Source of the DNA: Streptomyces galbus
GTDB taxonomy: Bacteria; Actinomycetota; Actinomycetes; Streptomycetales; Streptomycetaceae
Reading direction: 5' to 3'
Length of the DNA: 64,000 nucleotides
Assembly (NCBI RefSeq): GCF_005280195.1
Contig: NZ_SZPR01000012.1
Coordinates: 62,001 to 126,000 of the forward strand
Positions 24,365 through 34,723 of this stretch are shown piece after piece. The position numbers and the translations under genes were made by a program. Position 1 is the first letter of the stretch. Each line of letters starts with the position of its first letter. Below the pieces are notes generated by a model. It made no database searches. It had not been told where the DNA came from and saw nothing but the letters and a program-made list of their open reading frames with translations.

Positions 24365-25560
24365 ATGGCAACGGCACGGACGCCCGGGCAGGGCCCGCTC
24401 ACCGGCGTGCGCGTGGTCGAGCTCGCCGGGCTCGGCCCCGGCCCCTTCGCGGCCATGCTCCTGGCCGACCTGGGCGCCGACGTGGTGCGGGTGGACCGCC
24501 CCGGCGGCCCGGGCCTCGCCCTCGACCCCGCCCACGACGTCACCAACCGCAACAAGCGTTCCGTCGTGGTCGACCTCAAGGCCCCCGGCGGCCCCGCCCG
24601 CGTCCTCGACCTCGCCGAGCGTGCCGACGTGCTGATCGAGGGCTACCGCCCCGGCGTCGCCGAGCGCCTCGGCGTCGGACCCGGGCACTGCCACGCCCGC
24701 AACCCCCGTCTGGTCTACGGCCGCATGACCGGCTGGGGCCAGGACGGCCCCCTCGCCCCGCGCGCCGGCCACGACGTCGCCTACATCGCGCTCACGGGCG
24801 CCCTCGGCCTGATCGGCGACCCCGACCGGCCCCCGGCCGTGCCCGCCAACCTTCTCGGCGACTTCGCGGGCGGCTCCCTGTACCTGGTCGTCGGCGTCCT
24901 CGCCGCGCTGCACCACGCGCGCGTGCACGGCACCGGCCAGGTCGTCGACGCCGCCATCGTGGACGGCACCGCCCACCTGTCGGCCCTGCTGCACGGCATG
25001 CTCGCCGCCGGCGCCTGGCAGGACCGGCGCCGGGCCAACCTCCTGGACGGCGGCTGCCCGTACTACGGCACCTACGAGACCGCCGACGGCCGCCACGTGG
25101 CCGTCGGCGCCCTGGAACCGCAGTTCTACGCCGAGTTCCTGGACGTCCTCGGCCTGGACGGCTTCGCCGACGCCCACGGGGACCCGGCCCGCTGGGCGGA
25201 GCTGCGGGCGGCCGTCGCGGAGCGCTTCCGCAGCCGGACCCGCGACGAGTGGACGGCCCGCTTCGAGGGCACCGACGCGTGCGTGGCCCCCGTGCTGACC
25301 CTGCGGGAGGCCCCGCACCACCCGCACCTGGCCGCCCGCGGCACCTTCACCGAGCACGACGGCCTCACCCAGCCGGCCCCCGCTCCCCGCTTCTCCGCGA
25401 CCCCCACGACCGTGCGCACCGGCCCCGCCCGGCCGGGCGCCGACACCGAGGCCGTGGCCCGCGACTGGGACCTGCCCGGCCTGCCGGCCCGCGCCGACGC
25501 CACCGAGCCCCGCACCCACCGAAGCCCCCTGCTCCGCAGCCCTCATGGAAAGGCCCCCCA

Positions 25561-25564
<4 letters not shown>
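24365..25564 (+). CDS. CaiB/BaiF (family III) CoA transferase, alpha-methylacyl-CoA racemase-like
   Basis: 399 aa. The N-terminal [33 protein letters not shown] and [15 protein letters not shown] are typical of family III CoA transferases; the subgroup with [17 protein letters not shown] includes 2-methylacyl-CoA racemase (AMACR). It would convert R- to S-2-methylacyl-CoA so that branched chains can enter beta-oxidation, or move CoA between acids. ATG 24365 follows AAGGGGG. The thiolase gene overlaps its stop (GTGA), so the genes are co-translated. Confidence 0.88.
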
Positions 25565-26775
<1,211 letters not shown>

Positions 26776-26810
26776 CCACCCTCCCGACGGATCACACGGA
26801 GCACCCTCGC

Positions 26811-29000
26811 ATGAGCACTCAGCCCACGACCATCCGCTGGGAACAGGACCGCACCGGCGTCGTCACCCTCGTCCTCGACGACCCGAACCAGTCCGCCAAC
26901 ACCATGAACGCCGCCTTCCGCGCCTCCCTCGCCGCGGTCGCCGACCGCCTGGAGGCCGAGCAGGACACCGTCCGCGGCGTCATCCTGACCTCCGCCAAGA
27001 AGACCTTCTTCGCCGGCGGCGACCTGCGCGACCTCATCCGGGTCACCCCTGAGACGGCCCAGGAGCTGTTCGAGGGCGGCCTGGAGATCAAGCGTCACCT
27101 GCGCCGCATCGAGACCCTCGGCAAGCCGGTCGTCGCCGCGCTCAACGGCGCGGCGCTGGGCGGCGGCTACGAACTCGCCCTCGCCTGCCACCACCGCATC
27201 GCGCTGGACGCCCCCGGCGCCAAGATCGGCTGCCCCGAGGTCACCCTCGGCCTGCTCCCCGGGGGCGGCGGCGTGGTCCGCACCGTCCGCCTCCTCGGCA
27301 TCACCGACGCCCTGCTGAAGGTGCTGCTCCAGGGCACCCAGTACGCCCCGCGGCGCGCCCTGGAGAACGGCCTGGTCGACGAGGTCGTCGACTCCCGCGA
27401 GGAACTGCTGGAGCGGGCCCGCGCCTTCATCGAGGCCCACCCCGAGTCCCAGCAGCCCTGGGACCGCCCCGGCTACCGCATCCCCGGCGGCACCCCTGCG
27501 CACCCGAAGTTCGCGGCCAACCTGCCCGCCTTCCCCGCCACCCTGCGCAAGCAGACGTCCGGCGCCCCCTACCCGGCCCCGGCCCGCATCCTCGCCGCCG
27601 CCGTCGAGGGCGCCCAGGTCGACTTCGAGACCGCCCAGGTCATCGAGGCCCGCTACTTCGTGGAACTGGCCGCCGGGCAGACCTCGAAGAACATGATCCA
27701 GGCGTTCTTCTTCGACCTGCAGGCCGTCAACTCCGGCGCCAACCGCCCGAAGGGCGTCGAGCCCCGCACGGTCCGCAGGGTCGCCGTCCTCGGCGCCGGC
27801 ATGATGGGCGCCGGCATCGCGTACTCCTGCGCCCGCGCCGGCCTCGACGTCGTCCTCAAGGACGTCTCCCTGGAGGCCGCCGTCAAGGGCAAGGGCTACT
27901 CCGAGAAGCTGTGCGCCAAGGCCGTCGCCAAGGGCCGTACGTCGCGGGAGAAGGCCGACGCGCTGCTCGCCCGCATCACGCCCACCGCCGACGTCACCGA
28001 CCTCGCGGGCTGCGACGCGGTCATCGAGGCCGTGTTCGAGGACACCGCCCTCAAGCACAAGGTGTTCCAGGAGGTCGAGTCGGTCGTCGCGCCCGACGCG
28101 CTGCTGTGCTCCAACACCTCCACGCTGCCCATCACCACGCTCGCCGAGGGCGTCGAGCGGCAGGCCGACTTCATCGGGCTGCACTTCTTCTCGCCGGTCG
28201 ACAAGATGCCGCTCGTCGAGATCATCAAGGGCGAACGCACCGGCGAGGAGGCGCTGGCCCGCGCCTTCGACCTGGTGCGGCAGATCAGGAAGACGCCGAT
28301 CGTCGTCAACGACTCGCGCGGCTTCTTCACCTCCCGCGTCATCGGCCACTTCATCAACGAGGGCGTGGCGATGGTCGGCGAGGGCGTCGAGCCCGCCTCC
28401 GTCGAGCAGGCGGCGGCCCAGGCCGGCTACCCGGCCAAGGTGCTGTCCCTGATGGACGAGCTGACGCTCACCCTGCCGCGCAAGATCCGGGCCGAGTCGA
28501 AGCGGGCGGTGGAGGAGTCCGGCGGCACCTGGACCGCGCACCCCGCCGAGGCGGTGATCGACCGGATGATCGACGAGTTCGGCCGCACCGGCCGCAGCGG
28601 CGGCGCCGGCTTCTACGACTACGAGGACGGCCGGCGCACCCGCCTGTGGCCGGGCCTGCGCGAGCACTTCACCCGGCCCGGGCACGAGATCCCGTTCCGC
28701 GACATGCAGGAGCGCATGCTCTTCGCCGAGGCCCTGGACACCGTCCGGCTGCTGGAGGAGGGCGTGCTCACCTCGGTCGCCGACGCCAACATCGGCTCGA
28801 TCCTCGGCATCGGCTTCCCCGGCTGGACCGGCGGCGTGCTGCAGTACATCAACGGCTACGAGCCGGCCGCCGGGGAGGCGAAGGGGCTGCCCGCCTTCGT
28901 CGCCCGCGCGCGGGAGCTGGCCGAGCGCTACGGCGACCGGTTCACCCCGCCGGCGCTGCTCGTCGAGAAGGCGGAGAAGGGTGAGACCTTCACCGACTGA
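26811..29000 (+). CDS. fadB: Fatty-acid oxidation complex alpha subunit (enoyl-CoA hydratase / 3-hydroxyacyl-CoA dehydrogenase)
   Basis: 729 aa. N-terminal crotonase domain (~1-200): oxyanion-hole segments FFAGGDLRDL and ALGGGYELALACH, with Glu in CPEVTLGLLPGGGG. The L-3-hydroxyacyl-CoA dehydrogenase NAD-binding domain starts ~326 (VLGAGMMGAGIAY), with catalytic GLHFFSPVDKMPLVEII and NDSRGFFTSRV. The C-terminal helical domain ends ~729. It hydrates enoyl-CoA and oxidises the product with NAD. GGAG precedes ATG 26811. Together with the thiolase and racemase-like gene it forms a small branched or long-chain fatty-acid degradation operon; no acyl-CoA dehydrogenase is in it. Confidence 0.94.
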   Translation: MSTQPTTIRWEQDRTGVVTLVLDDPNQSANTMNAAFRASLAAVADRLEAEQDTVRGVILTSAKKTFFAGGDLRDLIRVTPETAQELFEGGLEIKRHLRRIETLGKPVVAALNGAALGGGYELALACHHRIALDAPGAKIGCPEVTLGLLPGGGGVVRTVRLLGITDALLKVLLQGTQYAPRRALENGLVDEVVDSREELLERARAFIEAHPESQQPWDRPGYRIPGGTPAHPKFAANLPAFPATLRKQTSGAPYPAPARILAAAVEGAQVDFETAQVIEARYFVELAAGQTSKNMIQAFFFDLQAVNSGANRPKGVEPRTVRRVAVLGAGMMGAGIAYSCARAGLDVVLKDVSLEAAVKGKGYSEKLCAKAVAKGRTSREKADALLARITPTADVTDLAGCDAVIEAVFEDTALKHKVFQEVESVVAPDALLCSNTSTLPITTLAEGVERQADFIGLHFFSPVDKMPLVEIIKGERTGEEALARAFDLVRQIRKTPIVVNDSRGFFTSRVIGHFINEGVAMVGEGVEPASVEQAAAQAGYPAKVLSLMDELTLTLPRKIRAESKRAVEESGGTWTAHPAEAVIDRMIDEFGRTGRSGGAGFYDYEDGRRTRLWPGLREHFTRPGHEIPFRDMQERMLFAEALDTVRLLEEGVLTSVADANIGSILGIGFPGWTGGVLQYINGYEPAAGEAKGLPAFVARARELAERYGDRFTPPALLVEKAEKGETFTD

Positions 29001-29020
29001 CGCCCCGATGTGACGACCCC

Positions 29021-29051
29021 TCGGGGGCGGGACCGGACGGCCCGCCCCCGA
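29021..29051 (+). terminator. Terminator of the beta-oxidation operon
   Basis: Perfect 11-bp stem TCGGGGGCGGG / CCCGCCCCCGA with a 9-nt loop, 20 bp after the fadB stop. Confidence 0.7.
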
Positions 29052-29079
29052 CGGCTGTGCGACACGCCTGCCCGAAGGC

Positions 29080-29108
29080 TTGTCAAAATCCGGACACAGC
29101 GCCAATCT
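29080..29108 (+). promoter_or_regulatory. Promoter of the DUF1906 gene
   Basis: TTGTCA (29080-29085), 17-nt spacer, CAATCT (29103-29108), about 36 bp before ATG 29144. Confidence 0.5.
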
Positions 29109-29143
29109 GAGGGCATTTCAGCCCACTCGGCTCGGGGGCCGTC

Positions 29144-30523
29144 ATGCCATCACGTCCGGACCCACTTCCCGACCCACGTCCCGACCCGGTTCTCTCCTCA
29201 CTCCTGGTCAGATCCCGCACCGCCCTGCTCACCTGGGCCTCGGCCGCCGCGCTCGCGGTCGCCACCGTCCTGGCCACCGCCCCGGTCGCCGCCGCCGAAC
29301 CGGCCACCACGGCCGCCTACCCGGCCGGCGCGACCGCCACCCGGTACTCCGGGCTCGCCTTCGACGCCTGCACGGCGCCGCCGCTCACCACGATCCGCGC
29401 CTGGTCCGCCTCCCCGTACCGCGCCCTGGGCGTGTACCTCTCCGGCGTCAACCGCACCTGCGCGCAACCCCAGCTCACCGCCTCCTGGGTGGCCTCCGTG
29501 TCCGCGCTGCGGTGGCGCCTGCTGCCCATCCACAAGGGCCTGCAGCCGTCCTGCGGCGCCCGCGCGAGCGACGCGAAGATCAGCACCAGCGCCACCACCG
29601 CACGCTCCCAGGGCACCGCCGCCGCCACCCAGGCGGTCGCCGCCGCCAAGGCGCTCGGCATGCTCCCGGGCAGCGCCCTGTACAACGACATCGAGAACTA
29701 CTCCCAGACGAACGCCACCTGCCGCACCAGCGTGCTGAGCTACGTCTCCGGCTGGACCAAGGAGCTGCACCGCCTCGGCTGGCTGTCCGGCGTGTACATG
29801 AACCTCAGCCTCGGCGCCGAGCAGCTCGCCGGCGTCTACACCTCCACCGGCTACGCCCGCCCCGACGCCCTGTGGGTCGCCCGCTACGACGGGGTCGACT
29901 CGCTCAAGGGCTGGGCCGGCGTCGCCGACGGCAAGTGGGCCGTCCACCAGCGCGCCAAGCAGTTCCGCGGCGGCCACGACGAGACCTACGGCGGGGTACG
30001 CGTCAACATCGACACCGACCGGCTCGACACCCCCGTCGCCACGGTCGCGTACCCGTACCGGACCACCGCCGCCGTCACCGCCCGCTCCGGGCCCACCACG
30101 GCCGCGGCGGCCGTCACGTCGTACGCCCGGGGCGCCACGGTCCGGGCGGTGTGCCAGACCAGCGGGCCCAAGGTCGGCACCTCGACCGTCTGGGACAAGC
30201 TGAGCACCGGCACCTACGTGGCCGACCACTACGTCGACACGCCCTCCGCGACCACCTGGAGCCCCCCGCTGCCGCGCTGCGCGTACCCCTACCAGATCGC
30301 CTCGGCCACGGGGGTCACCGAACGCAGTGGTCCCGGCACCTCCTCCACCGCGCTCGGCACCGCCCCGAACGGCGCGCTGGCGTGGGTGACCTGCCAGAAG
30401 TCCGGGACGGCGGTCGGCGGGACCAAGGTCTGGGACCGGCTCGACAACGGCCACTACGTCAGCGACCACTACGTCTCCACGCCCAGCGGCACGACCTACA
30501 GCAAGCCCGTGCCGCGCTGCTGA
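29144..30523 (+). CDS. Secreted DUF1906 (glycoside hydrolase-like) protein with two SH3-like repeats
   Basis: 459 aa. A long N-region and hydrophobic core (residues ~26-50, ending PVAAAEP) form a secretion signal; Pro/Asp repeats precede it (PDPLPDPRPDPV), so the true start could be a later codon. A DUF1906 / Rv2525c-like TIM-barrel domain (~55-300; RYSGLAFDACTAP, RALGVYLSGVNRTC, LPIHKGLQ, YNDIENY) resembles GH25-type muramidases. Two ~75-residue repeats (~305-380 and 385-459), each with ARSGPTT or ERSGPGT near the start and YV.DHYV.TPS.TT at the end, look like SH3b wall-binding modules. Probably a cell-wall-acting exoprotein. Confidence 0.85.
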   Translation: MPSRPDPLPDPRPDPVLSSLLVRSRTALLTWASAAALAVATVLATAPVAAAEPATTAAYPAGATATRYSGLAFDACTAPPLTTIRAWSASPYRALGVYLSGVNRTCAQPQLTASWVASVSALRWRLLPIHKGLQPSCGARASDAKISTSATTARSQGTAAATQAVAAAKALGMLPGSALYNDIENYSQTNATCRTSVLSYVSGWTKELHRLGWLSGVYMNLSLGAEQLAGVYTSTGYARPDALWVARYDGVDSLKGWAGVADGKWAVHQRAKQFRGGHDETYGGVRVNIDTDRLDTPVATVAYPYRTTAAVTARSGPTTAAAAVTSYARGATVRAVCQTSGPKVGTSTVWDKLSTGTYVADHYVDTPSATTWSPPLPRCAYPYQIASATGVTERSGPGTSSTALGTAPNGALAWVTCQKSGTAVGGTKVWDRLDNGHYVSDHYVSTPSGTTYSKPVPRC

Positions 30524-30554
30524 TCCGCCACCCCGCCGCCGGGGACCCGCCCGC

Positions 30555-31247
30555 TCACTCCGTCAGCCAGCCGCGCAGCTCCTGCCGCAGCGACCGCTGG
30601 AAGGTCGTCAGCAGGGCCTGCACCACCAGCGGGTGCATGTGGGCGGAGAGCGAGCGCACGTCCTCGGCGGCGCGCTCGGCGACCGCGTCCCGCAGCAGCC
30701 GCGACAGCGCCTGCGCCGCCGTGCGGGAGTGCTCCAGCAGCACCTCCCGCGCCGCCAGGACGACCTCCTGCGACAACGGCACGTCCAGCAGCTCCACGCC
30801 CAGCCGCAGCAGACCGGCGTCCACGCGGTAGCAGTCGCCGTCGGGCGTGAGCACGTCCATGGCGGCGAGCCGGTCCACCTCCGCGTCGGTCAGCTCCCGC
30901 CCGGCCCGCCGGTCCAGCTCCGCACGCGGGACGGTCTCCGCCGCCTCCGGCGCCCAGGAGGCCACCACCGCCCGGTGCACGGCCAGGTCGTGCGCGCTCA
31001 GGTCCGGCGGCAGCCGCCGCAGGTACCGCTCGATCGCCGCGAGCGTCATGCCCTGCCGCTGGAGCTCCTCGATCAGCTCCAGACGCGCCAGGTGCGCGGG
31101 GCCGTAGCGGCCGACCCGGCGCGGACCGATCACCGGCGGCGGGAGCAGGCCCTTGCTGCCGTAGAAGCGGACCGTGCGCACGGTGATGCCCGCGCGGGCG
31201 GCCAGCTCGTCGACGGTGAGGGCCGGCTCCTCGGTCTCGGTCGTCAT
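30555..31247 (-). CDS. MerR-family transcriptional regulator
   Basis: 230 aa. N-terminal winged helix LTVDELAARAGITVRTVRFYGSKGLL..P..IGPRRVGRYG, then the MerR dimerisation helix (LELIEELQRQGMTLAAIERYL), then a ~120-residue effector domain with no cysteines in metal-binding patterns, so a metal sensor is unlikely. A GATACT -10-like box lies exactly 7 nt before the ATG, suggesting leaderless mRNA, and an imperfect palindrome covers the region between -35 and -10, fitting autoregulation. Divergent from the amino-acid permease. Confidence 0.9.
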   Translation of the reverse strand: MTTETEEPALTVDELAARAGITVRTVRFYGSKGLLPPPVIGPRRVGRYGPAHLARLELIEELQRQGMTLAAIERYLRRLPPDLSAHDLAVHRAVVASWAPEAAETVPRAELDRRAGRELTDAEVDRLAAMDVLTPDGDCYRVDAGLLRLGVELLDVPLSQEVVLAAREVLLEHSRTAAQALSRLLRDAVAERAAEDVRSLSAHMHPLVVQALLTTFQRSLRQELRGWLTE

Positions 31248-31254
31248 GTGCAGC

Positions 31255-31283
31255 AGTATCGCTGTCCCAGCGGTGCTGTGACA
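31255..31283 (-). promoter_or_regulatory. MerR promoter with palindromic operator
   Basis: Minus-strand -10 GATACT (31260-31255) and a 21-bp palindrome (31263-31283; outer arms TGTC/GACA, inner arms CAGC/GCTG, 8 of 10 pairs matching) just upstream. MerR proteins bind such dyads in promoter spacers. Confidence 0.55.
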
Positions 31284-31465
31284 CTCCTGGTGACAGCGTC
31301 GCCCCGCGTGTGAGAAGCGACGCTCTGTGACATGGGCCACCGCGAGCGGGGCACGAGGTCTGGGAAACTGCTGCCTTGGTCTGTGCCCCCTACCGGGAGC
31401 CGCGGGCCGCGACTGTACGGACCCGGGCGTGACCCGCCCGGGCACACCAGAGAGTGGAACGACCC

Positions 31466-32932
31466 GTGAGCAAGGACGCCGTGCACACGGCCCCGGCCGC
31501 TGCCTCCGCGCAGACGGCCACGTCGCCCGCGGACGCGGGCGACGCCGGCTACAGCAAGGACCTCAAGCACCGCCACGTCAACATGATCGCCATCGGCGGC
31601 GCGATCGGCACCGGACTCTTCCTGGGCGCCGGGGGACGCCTGCACTCCGCCGGACCGGCGCTCGCGCTGGCCTACCTGGTCTGCGGCGTGTTCGCCTTCT
31701 TCGTCGTGCGGGCGCTCGGCGAGCTGGTGCTCTACCGGCCCTCGTCCGGGTCCTTCGTGTCGTACGCGCGCGAGTTCCTCGGCGAGAAGGGCGCCTACGT
31801 CGCCGGCTGGATGTACTTCCTGAACTGGTCGACCACCGGCATCGCCGACATCACCGCGATCGCGCTCTACACGCACTACTGGAGCCTGTTCACGCCCGTG
31901 CCGCAGTGGGTGCTGGCGCTGATCGCGCTCGCCGTGGTCCTCGCGGTGAACCTGATCTCGGTGAAGATCTTCGGCGAGATGGAGTTCTGGTTCGCGATCG
32001 TCAAGGTGGCCACGCTCGTCGCCTTCATGCTGGTCGGCATCTTCCTGCTGGCCACGCAGCACGACGTCGGCGGCACCACGCCCGGATTGAGCGTGATCAC
32101 CGACCACGGCGGCGTCCTGCCGCACGGCGTGATGCCGGTGGTCCTGGTCATGCAGGGCGTCATCTTCGCCTACGCCGCGCTGGAGCTGGTCGGCGTCGCC
32201 GCCGGCGAGACCGCCGAGCCGGAGAAGGTCGTCCCGCGCGCGGTGAACTCGATCATGTGGCGCGTCGGCCTGTTCTACGTCGGCTCGGTCGTCCTGCTCG
32301 CCCTGCTCCTGCCCGGCTCGGTGTACTCGGCCGACGAGAGCCCCTTCGTCACCGTGCTGTCGAAGATCGGCGTCGACGGCGCCGGCGACGTGATGAACCT
32401 GGTGGTGCTCACCGCCGCCATGTCGTCCCTCAACTCGGGCCTGTACTCCACGGGCCGCATCCTGCGCTCCATGGCCACGGCGGGCTCCGCGCCCCGCTTC
32501 ACCGCCCGCATGAACCGCAGCCAGGTGCCCTACGGCGGCATCCTGCTGACCTGCGCGGTCTGCGTGCTCGGCGTCGGCTTGAACTACCTGGTGCCCAGCA
32601 AGGCCTTCGAGATCGTGCTGAACGTCGCCTCGCTCGGCATCATCAGCACCTGGGTGATCATCATGGTCTGCCACCTGGTCTTCGTCCGCCGCGCCCGGGC
32701 CGGCCAGGTCACCCGGCCGCAGTTCCGCCTGTTCGGCAGCCCCGTCACGGAGATCGCCACGATCGCCTTCCTCCTGGCCTGCCTGGGCATGATGGGCAAC
32801 GACCCGGAGGTGGGCCGCAAGACCCTGCTGCTCATCCCCGCGATCGCGGTCGCCCTGGTCGTGGGCTGGTACGCGGTGCGCCGCCGGGTCACCCGCACCG
32901 CGAACGAGGAGCTGACCGACCTCACCCGGTAG
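31466..32932 (+). CDS. Amino-acid permease (APC superfamily, GABA/asparagine permease-like)
   Basis: 488 aa integral membrane protein with about 12 hydrophobic helices. The amino-acid/proton symporter signature is clear: [20 protein letters not shown] in TM1, followed by [22 protein letters not shown] and [37 protein letters not shown] is the conserved TM6-TM7 loop. Closest groups are GabP/AnsP-type importers; substrate not resolvable. GTG 31466 is preferred over the upstream in-frame ATG 31454, which would add MERP. Isolated gene, terminated by an 18-bp hairpin. Confidence 0.9.
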   Translation: MSKDAVHTAPAAASAQTATSPADAGDAGYSKDLKHRHVNMIAIGGAIGTGLFLGAGGRLHSAGPALALAYLVCGVFAFFVVRALGELVLYRPSSGSFVSYAREFLGEKGAYVAGWMYFLNWSTTGIADITAIALYTHYWSLFTPVPQWVLALIALAVVLAVNLISVKIFGEMEFWFAIVKVATLVAFMLVGIFLLATQHDVGGTTPGLSVITDHGGVLPHGVMPVVLVMQGVIFAYAALELVGVAAGETAEPEKVVPRAVNSIMWRVGLFYVGSVVLLALLLPGSVYSADESPFVTVLSKIGVDGAGDVMNLVVLTAAMSSLNSGLYSTGRILRSMATAGSAPRFTARMNRSQVPYGGILLTCAVCVLGVGLNYLVPSKAFEIVLNVASLGIISTWVIIMVCHLVFVRRARAGQVTRPQFRLFGSPVTEIATIAFLLACLGMMGNDPEVGRKTLLLIPAIAVALVVGWYAVRRRVTRTANEELTDLTR

Positions 32933-32946
32933 CAGGACGCGCGCTT

Positions 32947-32986
32947 GAGGGGTGGTCCGGGGAGCACGCTCCCCGGACCACCCCTC
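32947..32986. terminator. 18-bp perfect hairpin between convergent genes
   Basis: Left arm 32947-32964 and right arm 32969-32986 are exact reverse complements around loop CACG. It lies between the permease stop (32932) and the M1 peptidase stop (33006), a very strong bidirectional terminator. Confidence 0.85.
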
Positions 32987-33005
32987 CGGTCGTCGCGGGC
33001 GGCTC

Positions 33006-34511
33006 CTACCGGAGCGCGCCGTGCACGTCGTTCGTCGCCGCGATCCGCTTCCAGGACCTCGGCTGCACCGGCGCCGCCCCCCGGGCCGACGGCGCGACGG
33101 ACGCCGCGCGGGCCGCGGGCGCGGCCGGCTTCGACGGCTGGAACAGCCACGTGTCGAACAGCGCGGCCAGCGGCTTGCCGGACACCTGCTCGGCGTACCG
33201 CTGGAAGTCGGCCACGGACGCGTTGCCGTAGGCGTACTTCTGCGGCCAGCCCTTGAGGACCGCGAAGAACGCGTTGTCACCGATCGCGTTGCGCAGCGCC
33301 TGGATGGCCAGCGCGCCCCGGTCGTACACCGCGCCGTCGAACTGGTTCTCCGGGCCCGGGTCGCCGGGCTTCACGGTCCAGAACGCGTCGCCGACCGGGT
33401 GCGAGGCGTAGACGTAGTCGGCGAGCTCCTGCGCCGTGCCCTCGCCCTCGTGCTCGGACCACAGCCACTGCGCGTACCGCGCGAAGCCCTCGTTGATCCA
33501 GATGTCCTTCCAGCCCTTGACCGACACGCTGTCGCCGTACCACTGGTGGGCCAGCTCGTGCACGACCACGGAGGTGTTCGCGCCGTTGGCGAACTGCCGC
33601 GGGCTGTAGTAGACGCGGGTCTGCGTCTCCAGCGCGTAACCGGTCGTGGTGTTCGGGACGTAGCCGCCGGCACTGCTGAACGGGTACGGCCCGAAGTAGC
33701 CGCTGAGCCAGTCGACGAGCTCCCCGGTGCGCTCCACGCTGGCGCGCGCGGCGCCGTCGTTGTCGCCCAGGTCCTTGCTGTAGGCGTTGACGACCGGGAC
33801 ACCGCCCTCGGAGGTGCTGGTCGTCACGTCGAACCGGCCCACGGCGAGCGTGGTGAGGTACGTGGTCTGCGGCTTGTTCTCGCGCCAGTTGTACCGCGTC
33901 CAGCCCAGCTTCGAACTCGTCGACTGCAGCGTGCCGTTGGAGATGGCCTGGGTGCCGTCCGGGACGAGCACCGACACGTCGTAGGTGGCCTTGTCGAGCG
34001 GGTGGTCGTTGCTCGGGAACCACCACCAGGCCGACTCGGGCTCGTTGGCGCCGATCCCGCCGTCCGGCGTGCGGTGCCAACTGGTGAAGCCGTACGCCTG
34101 CTTGGACGAGGGCACCCCGTGGTAGCGGACCACGACCGTCAGGGCCGTGCCCTTGGGCAGCGGCGACTTCGGCGTGATCACCAGCTCGTGCTCGCCGGAG
34201 GTGGTGAAGGCGGCCGTCACACCGTTGACCCGCACCTCGCTCACATCGAGCAGGAAGTCCAGGTCGAAGCGGGACAGGTCCTGCGTGGTCTTCGCCAGGA
34301 GGGTCGCGGTGCCCTCCAACTCGTCCGTCGCGGGCTGGTACTTCAGCCGCAGGTCGTAGTGCTGGACGTCGTAGCCGCCGTTGCCGTAGGCCGGGTAGTA
34401 GGGGTCGCCGATGCCCGGCGCGCCGGGGGTGAAGCTCGCGGCCGACGCCGGGATCGCCAGCAGTACGGAAGCCGCGGCGAGCGCGCCCGGTGCGATGAGT
34501 CTGCGGTGCAC
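33006..34511 (-). CDS. Secreted M1-family zinc metallopeptidase
   Basis: 501 aa. Signal peptide (VHRRLIAPGALAAASVLLAI...ASA). The N-terminal beta-domain (YDVQHYDLRLKY) has the gluzincin aminopeptidase-N arrangement. GANEPESAWWWFPSNDHP corresponds to the substrate-recognition loop, although the usual GAMEN is not obvious. The zinc motif HELAHQW (from ~residue 318) with downstream NEGFARY supplies the third ligand Glu. A C-terminal Ala/Pro tail ends SWKRIAATNDVHGALR. GTG 34511 with TTGGAG upstream. It cleaves N-terminal residues of peptides outside the cell, complementing the divergent dipeptidyl-peptidase. Confidence 0.92.
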   Translation of the reverse strand: MHRRLIAPGALAAASVLLAIPASAASFTPGAPGIGDPYYPAYGNGGYDVQHYDLRLKYQPATDELEGTATLLAKTTQDLSRFDLDFLLDVSEVRVNGVTAAFTTSGEHELVITPKSPLPKGTALTVVVRYHGVPSSKQAYGFTSWHRTPDGGIGANEPESAWWWFPSNDHPLDKATYDVSVLVPDGTQAISNGTLQSTSSKLGWTRYNWRENKPQTTYLTTLAVGRFDVTTSTSEGGVPVVNAYSKDLGDNDGAARASVERTGELVDWLSGYFGPYPFSSAGGYVPNTTTGYALETQTRVYYSPRQFANGANTSVVVHELAHQWYGDSVSVKGWKDIWINEGFARYAQWLWSEHEGEGTAQELADYVYASHPVGDAFWTVKPGDPGPENQFDGAVYDRGALAIQALRNAIGDNAFFAVLKGWPQKYAYGNASVADFQRYAEQVSGKPLAALFDTWLFQPSKPAAPAARAASVAPSARGAAPVQPRSWKRIAATNDVHGALR

Positions 34512-34723
34512 GAATGCTCCAAGTCGTCGGAACAGCAGATCCGTTCGAAGCCTATTGACTCCCCGGGCGCGGGACCTGTCCACGGCCGCCCCTGTCACAC
34601 GATCGCCATTCGGCCGTCACGAGCCCCTCCCGCACAGGGGCGGGATCCGGCCACGCCGGACCCCCGGGCCCCTCACCGGATGCCCTCTTCTGCACGGGAG
34701 TTGACGGCTGTAGCGTCCCGCGC

